Below are positions 32,201-39,539 of a stretch of 64,000 nucleotides of DNA, one piece after another. The DNA lies in assembly GCF_963678635.1 (NCBI RefSeq), contig NC_087062.1, forward strand, positions 21,873,789-21,937,788, in the 5' to 3' direction. This DNA comes from Symsagittifera roscoffensis (Eukaryota > Xenacoelomorpha > Acoela > Convolutidae). Made by a program: the position numbers and the translations under genes. Position 1 is the first letter of the stretch. Every line of letters begins with the position of its first letter. The notes under the pieces are model-generated. The model saw only the letters and a program-made list of their open reading frames with translations. It was not told where the DNA came from and did no database searches.

Positions 32201-34433
32201 GTGGTGTTAAGGTCATCATTAAGATTTCTGTCATCTTTGTGTTTTTATAGTCGTGTGTATTTAGTGAATATGCTTTTCGAACTAGTGTTTCGATTCGTAC
32301 TGCTAATTGCTTGATGGTTTCGTTTGGTAATCTGCGAATTTCATTACATAAAACTCTTTGTTGTTGTTTGTTTCTTTCGGAGTCAAACATTTTTGAAAAT
32401 TCCTGTGTAAACCTTTTCCAGTTTGATTTTATTTCTAGAGGTAGTACTGAAAACCATTTTTGGGCTGCGCCATCTAAGGTTGTTTGTATTAACGCTGTGC
32501 GTCGATGTATCCAGTTTTGATGTAGTGGCGTATTAATTGGTTCAGGTCCAATATTTAAAATCAGGTTTGCTGTTACTGCATTTAAATAATCTTCTACAGA
32601 GTATTCAGGGTCTGTTCCTGTGAAAACCATTAAAGGTTTGTTTGATGTTATTGATGATCCACCCATAAGGTATGGATTCATTGTCATTTGTAATGATTCT
32701 GCTGCATTTGGCATTTGAGAAAAATTTGAAAGTTGGTTTCTTGTTATTTCATGTTGTTGGAGATAATATGGGAGTGGTATTTCATTTTGCATTTGTGATG
32801 CTTGATACGAGTGTGCAGTCATTGGATTTTGTTGTTGAATTGGTTGAAAAGATTGTGTATTAATTAGATTTTGTTGTTGAATTGGTTGTTGATGTTGTGC
32901 ATCTATTGGTTGTGGAGAAAAATTTCTATGATTTGTACGTGTTCTCTGTATTCCTTGTCTACGATATTCTTGAGTATTTGGTGCAAATATATCTGGTTGT
33001 AAGAAATCATCATCTGAGGATAAATAATCCATTTGATAAGATGTCTGTTTTTTATTTTTATTTTGTTGAAAAAATGGGTAATTTTCACTGTGATCCTGTG
33101 GAGGATTTGTTTGGAAATTTATTGAATTAGGTTGGGTCATTGGGTTATCCCAATTTCGAGATCTTGTATATTGGTTAAAATTTCTTTGTGGTTGGTTATA
33201 TGTTTTTGATGGATGTGTATAATTGTAATTATGGTCTGCAAAGTTGTTTCTAGTGAATGTTTTGCGTGTTTTTGATGGTATTATCATGGGTCTGTATGTT
33301 TGGTAATCCATATGTGAATATTTAGGAGCAACCGAAGGTTTAACGGTTGATTGTAAGGTTACCTGTGTTTGTGAAGGATTTGTATTTCTTGGTGTTGTTA
33401 AATTTGGGCGTATTGGTGAAATACTTTGTTGTGTAGTTGTTGTGTGTACAATTTCTTCATTTATGAAGTGTGATGGTGTCTGGATATCTTGTTGAGTAAG
33501 ATTCCTAGTTCCATTGAGGTTTTCGTTGTGTATGACTGTAGAGTTTAAACTATTATTTTGTGTATCGGGCAAAAATGTATTATAGTTTAATGGTGTTGCA
33601 TCAATGGTGAATGGTATTATTTTTACATAATCTCTTATGTAAGATATCGTACTTATTGCTTGACTTGAGATTGATTGTGGGAAGCTTATAAATGCGGGAT
33701 GAGACCATTCGGGGTCCCAAACATAATCTGATTGTTCTGTGATAGCGGTATCATCGTTCGAGTTTTGGGGTCTAAAATTTTTTCTTGCTTGTGCAATTAA
33801 ATCAATATTGTGTGTGAAATAATCTATTATGAACCATGCCAAAATTTTTTGTAGATCGTGTTTTGTATGTTGTGAAACGTCGTCTTTCGTGAAATTTTCT
33901 TTAATGATGTTTAAATAACTAGAGAGTAGGGTGATTTCATGTCGTACTTTCAAATGTTTAGATGTTTCTGTCGGTGAGACATTTGTTATTGGGATTTCGT
34001 TTTCTAATATCGAAATATAACTATATATTATTGCGAAAACTTCATTGGTGAATATGGAGTTTGCTCTTTGTGAGTTATGATATTGGATGCTTTTTATATA
34101 TTCTGAAAAAACTTTTGAAAATTCTAAATCAAGATCGTCTGTTTGAATTGTATATTTTGTATTATTATGGTTTGGTGAGGTGAATTCTATGGAGTAGATT
34201 CCATACTGTTGTGTTATGTTGCATATATCTTTTAAGTAGTGGTCTATGATTTGTCTTTTGATTTTTACATCTGGGAACTCTGTTTTACATGGACTGATTC
34301 CGGGTTCAAATAAATTTAATAGTAAATTTTTGCAAAATATATGCTGTCCTCTATCAGTGGTTGCATCTACTATAAAAGGAAAGATTTCATCATCATCTGG
34401 GGTTTCGTCACCTGGGGTGTGCGTTGAGCTCAT
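26211..34433 (-). CDS. gag-pol: Gag-Pol polyprotein (2740 aa), Ty3/gypsy type
   Basis: One uninterrupted frame with ATG at 34431-34433. Domains in order: a Gln/Asn/Pro-rich N-terminal half of Gag; a retrotransposon Gag/capsid-like region at about 640-775 (LDGAAQKWFSVLP); a CCHC-type zinc knuckle at about 841-856 (CNYCRRYGHSISEC); an extended Arg/Ser/Asn/Tyr-rich linker at about 920-1080; protease FLIDSGAES at about 1225; RT with YLDD at about 1736-1739; RNase H with CDASN at about 1885 and TDHKP later; integrase HHCC at about 2247-2290; catalytic Asp at about 2320 and 2380 and Glu at about 2416 (D-X35-E spacing kept); GPY/F (RKGPYQII) at about 2592. No chromodomain. Gag and Pol are fused in frame without a frameshift site, so the protease must set the ratio. 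The basic tail may be an NLS. Confidence 0.95.
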   Translation of the reverse strand: MSSTHTPGDETPDDDEIFPFIVDATTDRGQHIFCKNLLLNLFEPGISPCKTEFPDVKIKRQIIDHYLKDICNITQQYGIYSIEFTSPNHNNTKYTIQTDDLDLEFSKVFSEYIKSIQYHNSQRANSIFTNEVFAIIYSYISILENEIPITNVSPTETSKHLKVRHEITLLSSYLNIIKENFTKDDVSQHTKHDLQKILAWFIIDYFTHNIDLIAQARKNFRPQNSNDDTAITEQSDYVWDPEWSHPAFISFPQSISSQAISTISYIRDYVKIIPFTIDATPLNYNTFLPDTQNNSLNSTVIHNENLNGTRNLTQQDIQTPSHFINEEIVHTTTTQQSISPIRPNLTTPRNTNPSQTQVTLQSTVKPSVAPKYSHMDYQTYRPMIIPSKTRKTFTRNNFADHNYNYTHPSKTYNQPQRNFNQYTRSRNWDNPMTQPNSINFQTNPPQDHSENYPFFQQNKNKKQTSYQMDYLSSDDDFLQPDIFAPNTQEYRRQGIQRTRTNHRNFSPQPIDAQHQQPIQQQNLINTQSFQPIQQQNPMTAHSYQASQMQNEIPLPYYLQQHEITRNQLSNFSQMPNAAESLQMTMNPYLMGGSSITSNKPLMVFTGTDPEYSVEDYLNAVTANLILNIGPEPINTPLHQNWIHRRTALIQTTLDGAAQKWFSVLPLEIKSNWKRFTQEFSKMFDSERNKQQQRVLCNEIRRLPNETIKQLAVRIETLVRKAYSLNTHDYKNTKMTEILMMTLTPQLRKIAIKKRASHPSSIREPDLDFRKLVDKLEQAEITMKLEETENLKLQYVNRIETTPTNINNIQESETDLVEKITEILNIYEKNPNFKGKPSFKKWCNYCRRYGHSISECRQKQQDNQNKPQKYKEPNKSFYQYMKKDQNLPNKTVYSNNSSGKPLPNNTNYTRNQSPYNSSYRGRSPERRNTNNSSQNHYNRPNSRNNYSRSNSNTQRFVSRSNSQSRNNYYPNNQSRNSSYDRNRNYSYNRNRSYSNNRNQNYPNNRSRNNSYNRSNYNRPSNNYQNRSRNNSQNRHSSYNNRYRNYSQSPHRNNNNYNNSNNRHRSSTPKHQRQINQVQSNPETTSDPPGIDDTVTDTLQLNQINCTSSDSESDTENTLSINMIKVENDYESVIYEQPFSSHIYENQSEFLQNYYTTPINSTPTTQETNEINTTNQTNKNTKTKCLNTNHIYQNIQKEQPKEKIWTIPFLLESPRNKEFQPPDLEIDFLIDSGAESNIINIPTWNEIKTLHPKLTPLETSSKLATAQGSTLINYGKIQLFLLPTRTMEQSKILNKPFKQIFHITDIKYNIIGIPFISKYIPTINILNSKILIKDKYTKTKETSLTFFQRLNKQPPFFSKFYPIFNQQRKHLKPLSGNIYNFSIKQVHQYDKEQNKQKVFMSEFEFKPIHKFFKITISSIKYLKNSNSDIISLHVYNNTPYQVTLPLGLLGYCETNATISPIHEKAYRVNNILQLLDICQSTILNEELSINNIISNENRNTDYFTKTPYFKPTFNISNYTEDQQKFLTMFNFQHSQITQDEFEKLAKQLIKYSSVYATSKFDVGKISSSLHLPLKPDAVFKKQRASKVPIHLHDKVNRLLDILEQYNIISPVNKEEQPKGNTFINPVIILAKGESLKIVLDARYLNSLIDESKCNWPIEPIQVILTKINGKYFTTADMNSAYNQMPLDDQSRRLTQFVIGNQQYEFNRLFYGISIGPAAFSAFMSKIFRPLILKKNAITYLDDVFMQSQKKDEMFNVLEKYHQILQNENLKAAPDKSHFFLTRVKFLGHNIERKTITPLKSRIDAIQKLQPPTNKKKIQEFLGMLNFLSKYVYKMQLYLRPFYNILRQQNNFEWNTEHQTRFEEIKKLLTEQISNTIPDSNQPFYAMCDASNFGIGAALLQSHNGTNKMNLISANSRLFTQAELRLSTLMRECTAIIYTLTEYEFLILGSKHPTVLFTDHKPIIFLFTQKSNPNHRVYRFQLILMKFPNLHIVWTAGKNLALPDTLSRNTPPELLTRKTTVEIPKNIKFYLAENETSPRLECKYAVKTDIEQSQINSLQHFPLYLDCQNNHYEVDLLGTSTFKPIPYSQWIKNNTQQKRTKQHPPKKDHFPLIEKEDLTDKINLSGPQTNDSKYTINQVFDLHDPLDTIPLSKFEIENIFHPPTETITISTLKQYQNLDPIIRQLKSWHKYKTKPVKADSTILGNKTLLRYFRKFNNTTINENTDLLEYNLNESTVPCLPLSMILIAFNISHTQNIKGHSGSEKTYSNFIQNFYFPNAPIWIKVLCNDCIVCQLNKPYPNQKQIAQKQDFKGQSLYFNHRISFDTKGPISPSSEGNSYIMVIVDAFTHYVALNPVPHCNAYYAYTTLYEHWIAKFGLPEILVTDNGTEFINNEIITLCHLYNIKHKPRTSHAPWTNGLVEGMNRSLQEYLRCIINGNDTKYTEWSADVKLFPLAYNSQITTTLGMSPYEMVFNQKPRKPIMFTANSHKNAQGYCQPNKDSICYNLPLHTHDEDHFHHPQILKLASGTHTEWILNRDKKHNEIYQKITKKLLQRQNINEQINSRFTPASELKIGTFVLIPNFNTQKGISKKLQPLRKGPYQIIAKPTDVTYKITDSNKKEIVQHRNNLLPYYPKEYALRELTQLYSFTGLKIIQNEPHLKNTEQNDNPTENQNTKPTATKNNTQNHKESPKQRKNKKMTEQIIPQEQIDKSENRKTTRLRNQPRKNYKIFIPQSKILKKVEFQK

Positions 34434-34875
34434 TTTTTCGTTCGATGACTGTTAATATGTAATTATTAATGTGTCGAATTGGTTGATTCCAATTGTATAA
34501 ATGTACTGGTTTTTGTTTATACTGCTTTTTTATTCTTCTTTTTCCTCTTTTTGATGAATTTGAAGTTGTTTCTGAGTCAGAAAAATATAATTGATCGTGA
34601 AGTGGGCAATTTTTATCTATTGATTCTTTTAGTTTGTAAAGTTCGTCTAAACTGTTGGTTTCTGATTCTGAAAATGCGTTTCGATTTTTTGAAAATCTTT
34701 TTCGTGTTATTTGTCTTTGTTTCGTTATTATTTTTCTTTTTAGTGTTTGTCGTTTTGTTCGAATGTATCCAACTGTTTGTGTATGAGGTGTGATTACAAG
34801 GTCGTATTTTTTGTTATCTATTTCACAATTGTGTAAAACGATTGTTTGTTTATTTCCTAGGTTTTTAAATGACAT
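34408..34875 (-). CDS. ORF1, basic 155-aa protein upstream of Gag-Pol
   Basis: ATG at 34873-34875; the stop lies 26 bases inside gag-pol, in another frame. Residues about 38-65 are dense in Lys/Arg (words TKRQTLKRKI and KRFSKNR), and a second basic cluster (KRGKRRIKKQYKQK) lies near 110-122, separated by an acidic/Ser region. This pattern suits nuclear entry and RNA binding. An extra ORF ahead of gag with an arginine/lysine-rich motif would fit a regulatory protein of Rev/Tat type, but no sequence relationship was seen. In copy 1 it is broken at codon 97. Confidence 0.6.
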   Translation of the reverse strand: MSFKNLGNKQTIVLHNCEIDNKKYDLVITPHTQTVGYIRTKRQTLKRKIITKQRQITRKRFSKNRNAFSESETNSLDELYKLKESIDKNCPLHDQLYFSDSETTSNSSKRGKRRIKKQYKQKPVHLYNWNQPIRHINNYILTVIERKNELNAHPR

Positions 34876-35393
34876 AAGGTTTAGGATGACGGATGCAAAA
34901 GGTTGTTAAATGATTTCTATTTTCCTAAACTGTTAGTTCTTACGATTTTTTGGTTAGCTTAACCTGGGTCTGTTTGTTCAGGGTTGGAGAGAAAAGTATA
35001 TCGATTCCGAAGAATGATTTTTTACTTTCTCGTGGCTAGTATAAGTTAAGGTGTTAACTTACTTAATCTTACTTAGGGGTAGTGATTGTGTTCAAGGGTT
35101 GGAGAATAGTAAATCGATCCACAAGGTTCAGGTATAATTAGAACGCGAGTAGTTCGTTAGATACTATTTTAAACTTACTAAGTCTAAGATTTATCCTGGG
35201 TCTGGTAAGAGGGGGGGTCAAGTGAAGGATGAATAACCGAAGTTCTTCACTGTTTATCCTAATTTGAATGATTAGTTTTTGTTTAAAAATTTCTATTAGT
35301 CTTAGGTCTTTAGAAAGGGTTGGGTAGTGAATCGACGTTTGAGGTCGTTAGACACTAATTAAGTGGGTGGGGGAGAACAAAGTTGTTCTGTTT

Positions 35394-35478
35394 GATCCAA
35401 GGATAAGCCTTGATGATCAAATTTGAAATTTAATTAAGTAGAAAATGATTTAAGATCCAAGGATAAGCCTTGATGATC
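35394..35478 (-). promoter_or_regulatory. Paired leader hairpins (copy 2), packaging-signal candidate
   Basis: The same 25-base motif lies at 35394-35418 and 35454-35478. In element sense ATCAAGG pairs with CCTTGGAT around the loop CTTAT with a one-base bulge. Both units are unchanged relative to copy 1 even though the sequence between them differs. Confidence 0.5.
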
Positions 35479-35809
35479 TGGTTTTAAAATTAAGTGAATT
35501 TAAGTTTTAATAAAATTTTAAATGTGTGTAAAGGAAAGATTTAGTGTTTTGATGATATTAGTGGGTTTATGATTGCTGTTATGTTTTAGATGATGGAGCT
35601 GGAACAACAGGATGATTTATGATTACTAACCATTTATTGTCATGCTACTAATTTTTATTTTTTATTTTTCAATAATTATTTTTCAAACATGTTTTGTATA
35701 TTACTGCAGAGTTTTAGGAAAACGATCTTAGATCTTTTTATCAATCGTTATTGTATATTAATAATTTTGTTTAGCGCCTGAAATGATTTTGAAGATTAAC
35801 TTCAAGGTT

Positions 35810-36043
35810 TTATGTTTGCAAATGAAAATCTAAATTCATTGCCAGTAGTATTCTAAATATAAAAGTTTGTTCTGGTTTTTGCCTAACTATCATATAGCTA
35901 TATGGCAAGTTTCTACTTTGTCGTATGTCGTCTCTGGTTTGAGGTCTTCTTCCAATTCCGGGTAGTTCTGTTATGGTTCGGAATATTGGCTCTGATCTAT
36001 TGAGTCGTAGAGACATTTCGATTAAATTATTGTCGTATAACAT
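35810..36043 (-). CDS. 77-codon upstream ORF in the leader
   Basis: ATG at 36041-36043, first ATG region after the PBS. The protein is Arg-rich with no motif. It is present in copy 1 (1240-1473) with one amino-acid change, but the two copies are too similar for this to show selection. It could be a translated uORF, or an exon supplying a start codon to downstream methionine-free frames after splicing. Confidence 0.35.
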   Translation of the reverse strand: MLYDNNLIEMSLRLNRSEPIFRTITELPGIGRRPQTRDDIRQSRNLPYSYMIVRQKPEQTFIFRILLAMNLDFHLQT

Positions 36044-36113
36044 TTTGTAAATGTTTTTGTCTAATTTCTAATCTATTTTGGTTAATTCTAAGCTATTAAG
36101 GTCTTGTTCGAGA

Positions 36114-36128
36114 CTTATGGTCGCACCA
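36114..36128 (-). other. Primer-binding site candidate
   Basis: In element sense TGGTGCGACCATAAG begins two bases after the 5' LTR and starts with TGG, complementary to a tRNA CCA end. The matching tRNA 3' end would read GGTCGCACCA; I do not assign the tRNA. Copy 1 has the same sequence at 1544-1558. Confidence 0.6.
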
Positions 36129-36130
36129 GA

Positions 36131-36540
36131 TGAGTTAGGACTGGAGTGTATAACTCATAGAGTAATTTCGGATAGGGTACACCGTCTGCTCGTCACGCTA
36201 TCTTATTTTCGGCCGGATAGATTCATGCAACTTCTTAGTCTAATACCGATCCTAATCTTACTCTTATACTATCTAGTCTCAGGTTGTTTAACTAGTCTCT
36301 GCTAGGCTCAATAGATCTAGGGTATACTGGTTTCTTGCGGCTGCTGAAGTGCTCGGGAGAGTCCAACTAATTTCTAAGTTAAATTCAAATCTCTCTGGTG
36401 CTGAAATTACAAGTAACTTCAGCACTTACAAATAAGTGGGTTGTTAGTTAGATGGATCATGATTGGTTAATATTAAATACTTTACATTGGTAAAATATCT
36501 AATTTATCCAATCATAAAATGTAGTTTAGATCAGGTTCCA
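36131..36540 (-). repeat. 5' LTR of copy 2 (410 bp)
   Basis: It differs from the 3' LTR at two positions. One difference (near 36334) changes the minus-strand AATAAA to AAGAAA. The right end abuts CCAC at 36541-36544. Confidence 0.93.
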
Positions 36541-36544
36541 CCAC

Positions 36545-36906
36545 CACCGCTAGTGACAAATGGTAAATGTCTTCGACGGGGAGACTCATATTGGGCCAAG
36601 CTAACTTCCTCCCCCTCCACACCCCCAAAGCCGTTGGTGGGGGGGGGGGGGGAGGATGTTAACTTGGTTCTAAGTTGGGTTTTTTCAGCTAATCAGAATC
36701 GAGCATTTTACATGCAGCGCTTAACAAATTTAATGTAAATTAAGCGTTGGGGTGGAGGATCTTAACTTGGTCAATTTGGGAGGGGGGGAGGATGTTAACT
36801 TGATCCTTCATATTACCCATCGGAGGAAATAGGGCACATGAAGGGGGGCAGGGGGCAGAAAAAGGAACAGCACGAAAGAAGACCCGACAAACAACTTGAT
36901 CGTGCC
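36545..36906 (+). pseudogene. Broken partial paralogue of the membrane-protein exon
   Basis: Bases 36561-36592 match 16776-16808 (the KCLRRGDS coding block), and 36815-36906 match 16807-16900 (CCCATCGGAGGAAA through GAACTTGATCGTGCC) at roughly 85-90%. The two halves are separated by a MITE at 36593-36806. The membrane helix is missing and small indels disrupt the frame. The fragment starts right next to the retroelement's right end. Confidence 0.7.
36593..36806 (+). mobile_element. MITE family 2 (214 bp)
   Basis: The ends GGGCCAAGCTAACTTCCTCC and GGAGGATGTTAACTTGATCC are inverted. The flanking 8-mers ctcatatt (36585-36592) and ttcatatt (36807-36814) are a target-site duplication with one mismatch. 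The intact exon at 16530-16957 shows the empty site (ctcagatt once). It contains a G-run of about 14 and an internal GGAGGATGTTAACTTGGTTC repeat. Confidence 0.8.
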
Positions 36907-37096
36907 GGGCCAAAGCCCTGCTTAGTAAACAAGATTTGTTTGACCGAGGAAGAAAACACGATGGCGCAGCAGTGAGTAAAGTGTTCGGCCTGGTCAATTA
37001 AAAAACCAGGCATACGAAAGTTTTTCTCTTTGTAATGCATTGCTCGACCAAAATACTCAGACCAGATGTTGTAAGTTGCAAAACAAAAACCGAGTA

Positions 37097-37264
37097 GACC
37101 AATTTAAGATCTTCCACCCCAGCATTTTTTTGCATTAATTTTGCTAAGTGCTGCATGTAAAATGCTCGATTCTGATTTACTGAAAATTTCTAACTCAGAA
37201 CCAAGTTAACATCCTCTCATCCAAACGGCTTGGGGGGGGGGGGGGGGGGGTGTTGACTTGGTCC
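37097..37264 (-). mobile_element. MITE family 2, second copy
   Basis: Starts GACCAATTTAAGATCTTCC and ends GTTGACTTGGTCC; the interior is the reverse complement of the 36660-36790 block (TGCATGTAAAATGCTCGATT). It has an 18-base G-run near 37233. No clear duplication at its ends. Confidence 0.6.
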
Positions 37265-37320
37265 ATAGATTTAACAGCTCTTTTTCCTTCCACTCCCGTG
37301 CAATTTTTTATAATTAAAAC

Positions 37321-37402
37321 CATTACGAGGCCAAACTGTGCACTGGATAGGGGCACAATTTTGTATCTAAATGTTCTTGGATTCCAGAGACAAGTCTTAA
37401 AA
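37321..37402. repeat. Inverted dispersed copy of the 4111-4308 repeat
   Basis: 37321-37351 equals the reverse complement of 4146-4176 at all 31 bases; weaker similarity continues to about 37402. Confidence 0.75.
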
Positions 37403-37414
37403 TATGTTCCAAAA

Positions 37415-37690
37415 TGTAAGTGGATTCCTCAAACAAAACTTCAGTGGATTCCGCATACATATACGCATAGCGTAAAAATTATCGGCACATTTGTTTTGTT
37501 GCGGATTCCGCAACAAGCAAAAATAGGTAGTTGTTCTGGATTCCGCAAGTCTAAGTGGATTCCGCAAACTGTAAGTGGAATCCGCAAATGTAAGTTGAAT
37601 CCGCAAAATTTGTATGCGGAATCAGCAAATGTATGCGGATTCCGCTAATTGTAAGTGGATTCCGCAAATTGTAGGGGGATTCCGTAATTC
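37415..37690. repeat. Degenerate tandem array of GTGGATTCCGCAAA units
   Basis: Units of about 18-22 bases (GTGGATTCCGCAAA plus TGTAA or variants, some with GGAATCCGC) occur roughly ten times. Related ACAAACTGTTAGCGGATTCCGC words recur at 52145, 59065 and 63170, so the unit is also a dispersed motif. Open frames here with LRNPL repeats are artefacts of the array. Confidence 0.65.
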
Positions 37691-38339
37691 TGTTTATTAC
37701 TGAACTTGCATTTGAACAATTGAAAGCTAGAGGTGGAGTATTTGATTAATTATCTATAGGAACGCGCAAATTGAACGCAAAAGGACTTATCCATTTGTCA
37801 GCGGAATCCACAAACCAATCCTTAAACATTAGTTAACTATGCGGTTTGAAATGGCTGTTCAGGGTTTGAAATGGCAGTTCAAGTTTGAAATGGGGGCAGT
37901 TATGTCACTCATCATTATTTGAGATGAGGTGGTTCAGTTATGGTTAAGAAATCATCATCAGTATTTGAGATGAGATGGTTCAGTTGGCTCAAAAATTATC
38001 ATCGCACTCATCAGCAAAAGAGACGAGATGAAGGACGGATCGATTGTATTTTTTGAAAGCTGAACTGAAATCTCCTCTGAAAACTGGATTAAAAATTCTC
38101 GTTTAATTAAAACTGAAAACAAGATTTTATACAATCGGTAACTAAAAAATACAGTACGAAAAGTAAAATTTTTGTTTTGAATATTTTTGAGCAATTGAAT
38201 AAATGTTTCTGTTCTTTCTGAATCTTTTTCCTCGAAGTCTCCACTTTCGACAAAGCGTCTGTGTTGTCTCAATGGCTCACTATGGTTTTCATAGTCTGGT
38301 GTTTTTGTTGAAATTTTCCTCCAGATAAAGTTTGCATTT
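37691..38339. other. Mostly gene-free; possible 3' tail of the Artemis-like pseudogene
   Basis: A 104-codon minus frame ends at 37958 and starts (TTG) at 38272; its first 30 codons (words EPLRQHRRFV and FEEKDSERTET) look protein-like and could be the low-complexity tail of the neighbouring pseudogene. The rest is AT-rich with TTTGAAATGG and GAGATGAGATGG repeats. Confidence 0.35.
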
Positions 38340-39486
38340 ACCTCTCTTATTGAATTTAATTTTCTCTTTCCACAACTTTGTACTCGAATCGTTTGATGTG
38401 TTTAGATTTCGATGTTTGGGCGTATTTAAAGTAAAAGTTTCCACAGAGTCGAGTGGAGTATCTTTATCCGGACAAACGAAGAGTGTAACTTTTTTGAACT
38501 GCAGACTCGAAAGTAATTCAATTATTTCGTCAGCTGAAGAGTGCGAAAAATATCAGCACCGAATGGTTCTCTAAGACACTGCTTTAGTCAACCTCCCAGG
38601 CCTCTCAATTTAGGTGAAGAAAATTGCAGTTGGAATGATTGAAAGCACTTCTGGATTTGGGATGTCCGGCCTGCAAGGCAGTGTTAAGTTTGCAGATGCA
38701 GACAACGGCTCGCAGAAATGGATTTTGGTGTTTTCGCCATCTAAGGTGAACCATTTTTGAATAGACGGAACAAATTTGTACAGTTGATACTGACATAATG
38801 AAACATGAACTTTAGTGTTGAATCTAAATGCGAGCTCTTTCATCGAAAACTCAAAACCGTAGTTTTGTTACAAAAATGGACCACAATATTTTGAATTGAA
38901 CAGAGCCATGCGGACACGGCTTGAAAGATGGCTGAAAGACAGTTCTCCCTACAAGGTATGAAATTGGAATCTGTTTTGCAAAACGTTGTGTCGATGTAAA
39001 TGTTACCAAAATTATGAACAGCAGCTTCTTGTAAATTGTAGAAAAGATTATTGATTCGCTCCGTATGATCAACTTTCCATCTGAAATCACCAGTAAAAGG
39101 ACATATTTTTCCTTGGAAACTAGTAAGAACATTACTGAACCTGGGCAGTGACCTGCACGAGTAAGAGTGACAGTTAGGGTATGAGTCTCGTCCCCTTCCA
39201 ATGAAACATTCAATGTTGTCTCATTATCTGAATCCAGAGGTCTCATATATGGAATTAAATGAACATAAAGCTGCTATGCACACATCAAAGCAGTCGAAAC
39301 TTTATGACAGTACATTTTCAAGTTATAATGTTTTAACCTTCCAAAGAGCTCAGGCTCATTAAGGCCCACCATGTGATCTGTATGACAGTGCGAAAGAAAA
39401 TAAAGCGTAGATTTGAGGTTATCACCATTGAAGCGATCATTTGAAACCACAGGAAATTTTGATATTGGACCGGCAAATTCTGACAT
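38340..39486 (-). pseudogene. Artemis / DCLRE1C-like nuclease pseudogene, intron-free
   Basis: Starts at ATG 39484-39486. Conceptual translation follows Artemis (SNM1-family metallo-beta-lactamase/beta-CASP nuclease of NHEJ and V(D)J recombination): an ISKFPVVSNDRF start, LSHCHTDHMVGL (the HxHxDH metal motif), AGHCPGSVMF, then TGDFRW and IDTTFCK, a YGFEFSMKELA block, and a late YFSHSSADEIIELL block. It is broken by TAG at 39274-39276, a 1-base loss near 39095, a 1-base loss near 38863, TAA at 38610-38612, TAG at 38571-38573 and TGA at 38553-38555. Homology continues in register across every stop. The absence of introns suggests a processed copy or a single-exon gene now decayed. Confidence 0.8.
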
Positions 39487-39539
39487 AATTATAGAAAGGA
39501 AAAAGAGGTCATGAAATTTTTTGGTAAAAAGTTTTTAGA

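Larger units (their letters stand above)
34876..36130 (-). other. Leader region (5' UTR) of copy 2
   Basis: It is 1.25 kb between PBS and ORF1. It contains hairpin pairs (35394-35478), the palindrome AGAACAAAGTTGTTCT (near 35373), and three related GGGTTGGRNAGT...ATCGA words spaced 100-250 bases apart (near 34982, 35097, 35318). GTAAGT-type donor candidates in element sense lie near 35060-35085 and 35178, which could feed a spliced env mRNA. Confidence 0.6.
17624..36540 (-). mobile_element. Complete retrovirus-like Ty3/gypsy element, copy 2 (18.9 kb)
   Basis: Full element on the minus strand with LTRs at 17624-18033 and 36131-36540 and CCAC duplications. The domain order PR-RT-RNase H-IN with a GPY/F module after integrase places it in Ty3/gypsy (Metaviridae). 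It adds an Env-like ORF and at least three other reading frames. At 18,917 bp it is far longer than the usual 5-9 kb for this group. The LTRs differ at two of 410 positions and all large ORFs are open, so insertion was recent and autonomy is plausible. The sense strand is A-rich and strongly G-poor. A second member lies at 1-1970. Confidence 0.93.

Noticed and set aside
37397..37606. Frame with LRNPL repeats
   Set aside because: It is the translation of the GGATTCCGC tandem array.
37415..37690. CRISPR-like array
   Set aside because: Units abut without unique spacers and the genome is eukaryotic; it is a degenerate satellite.
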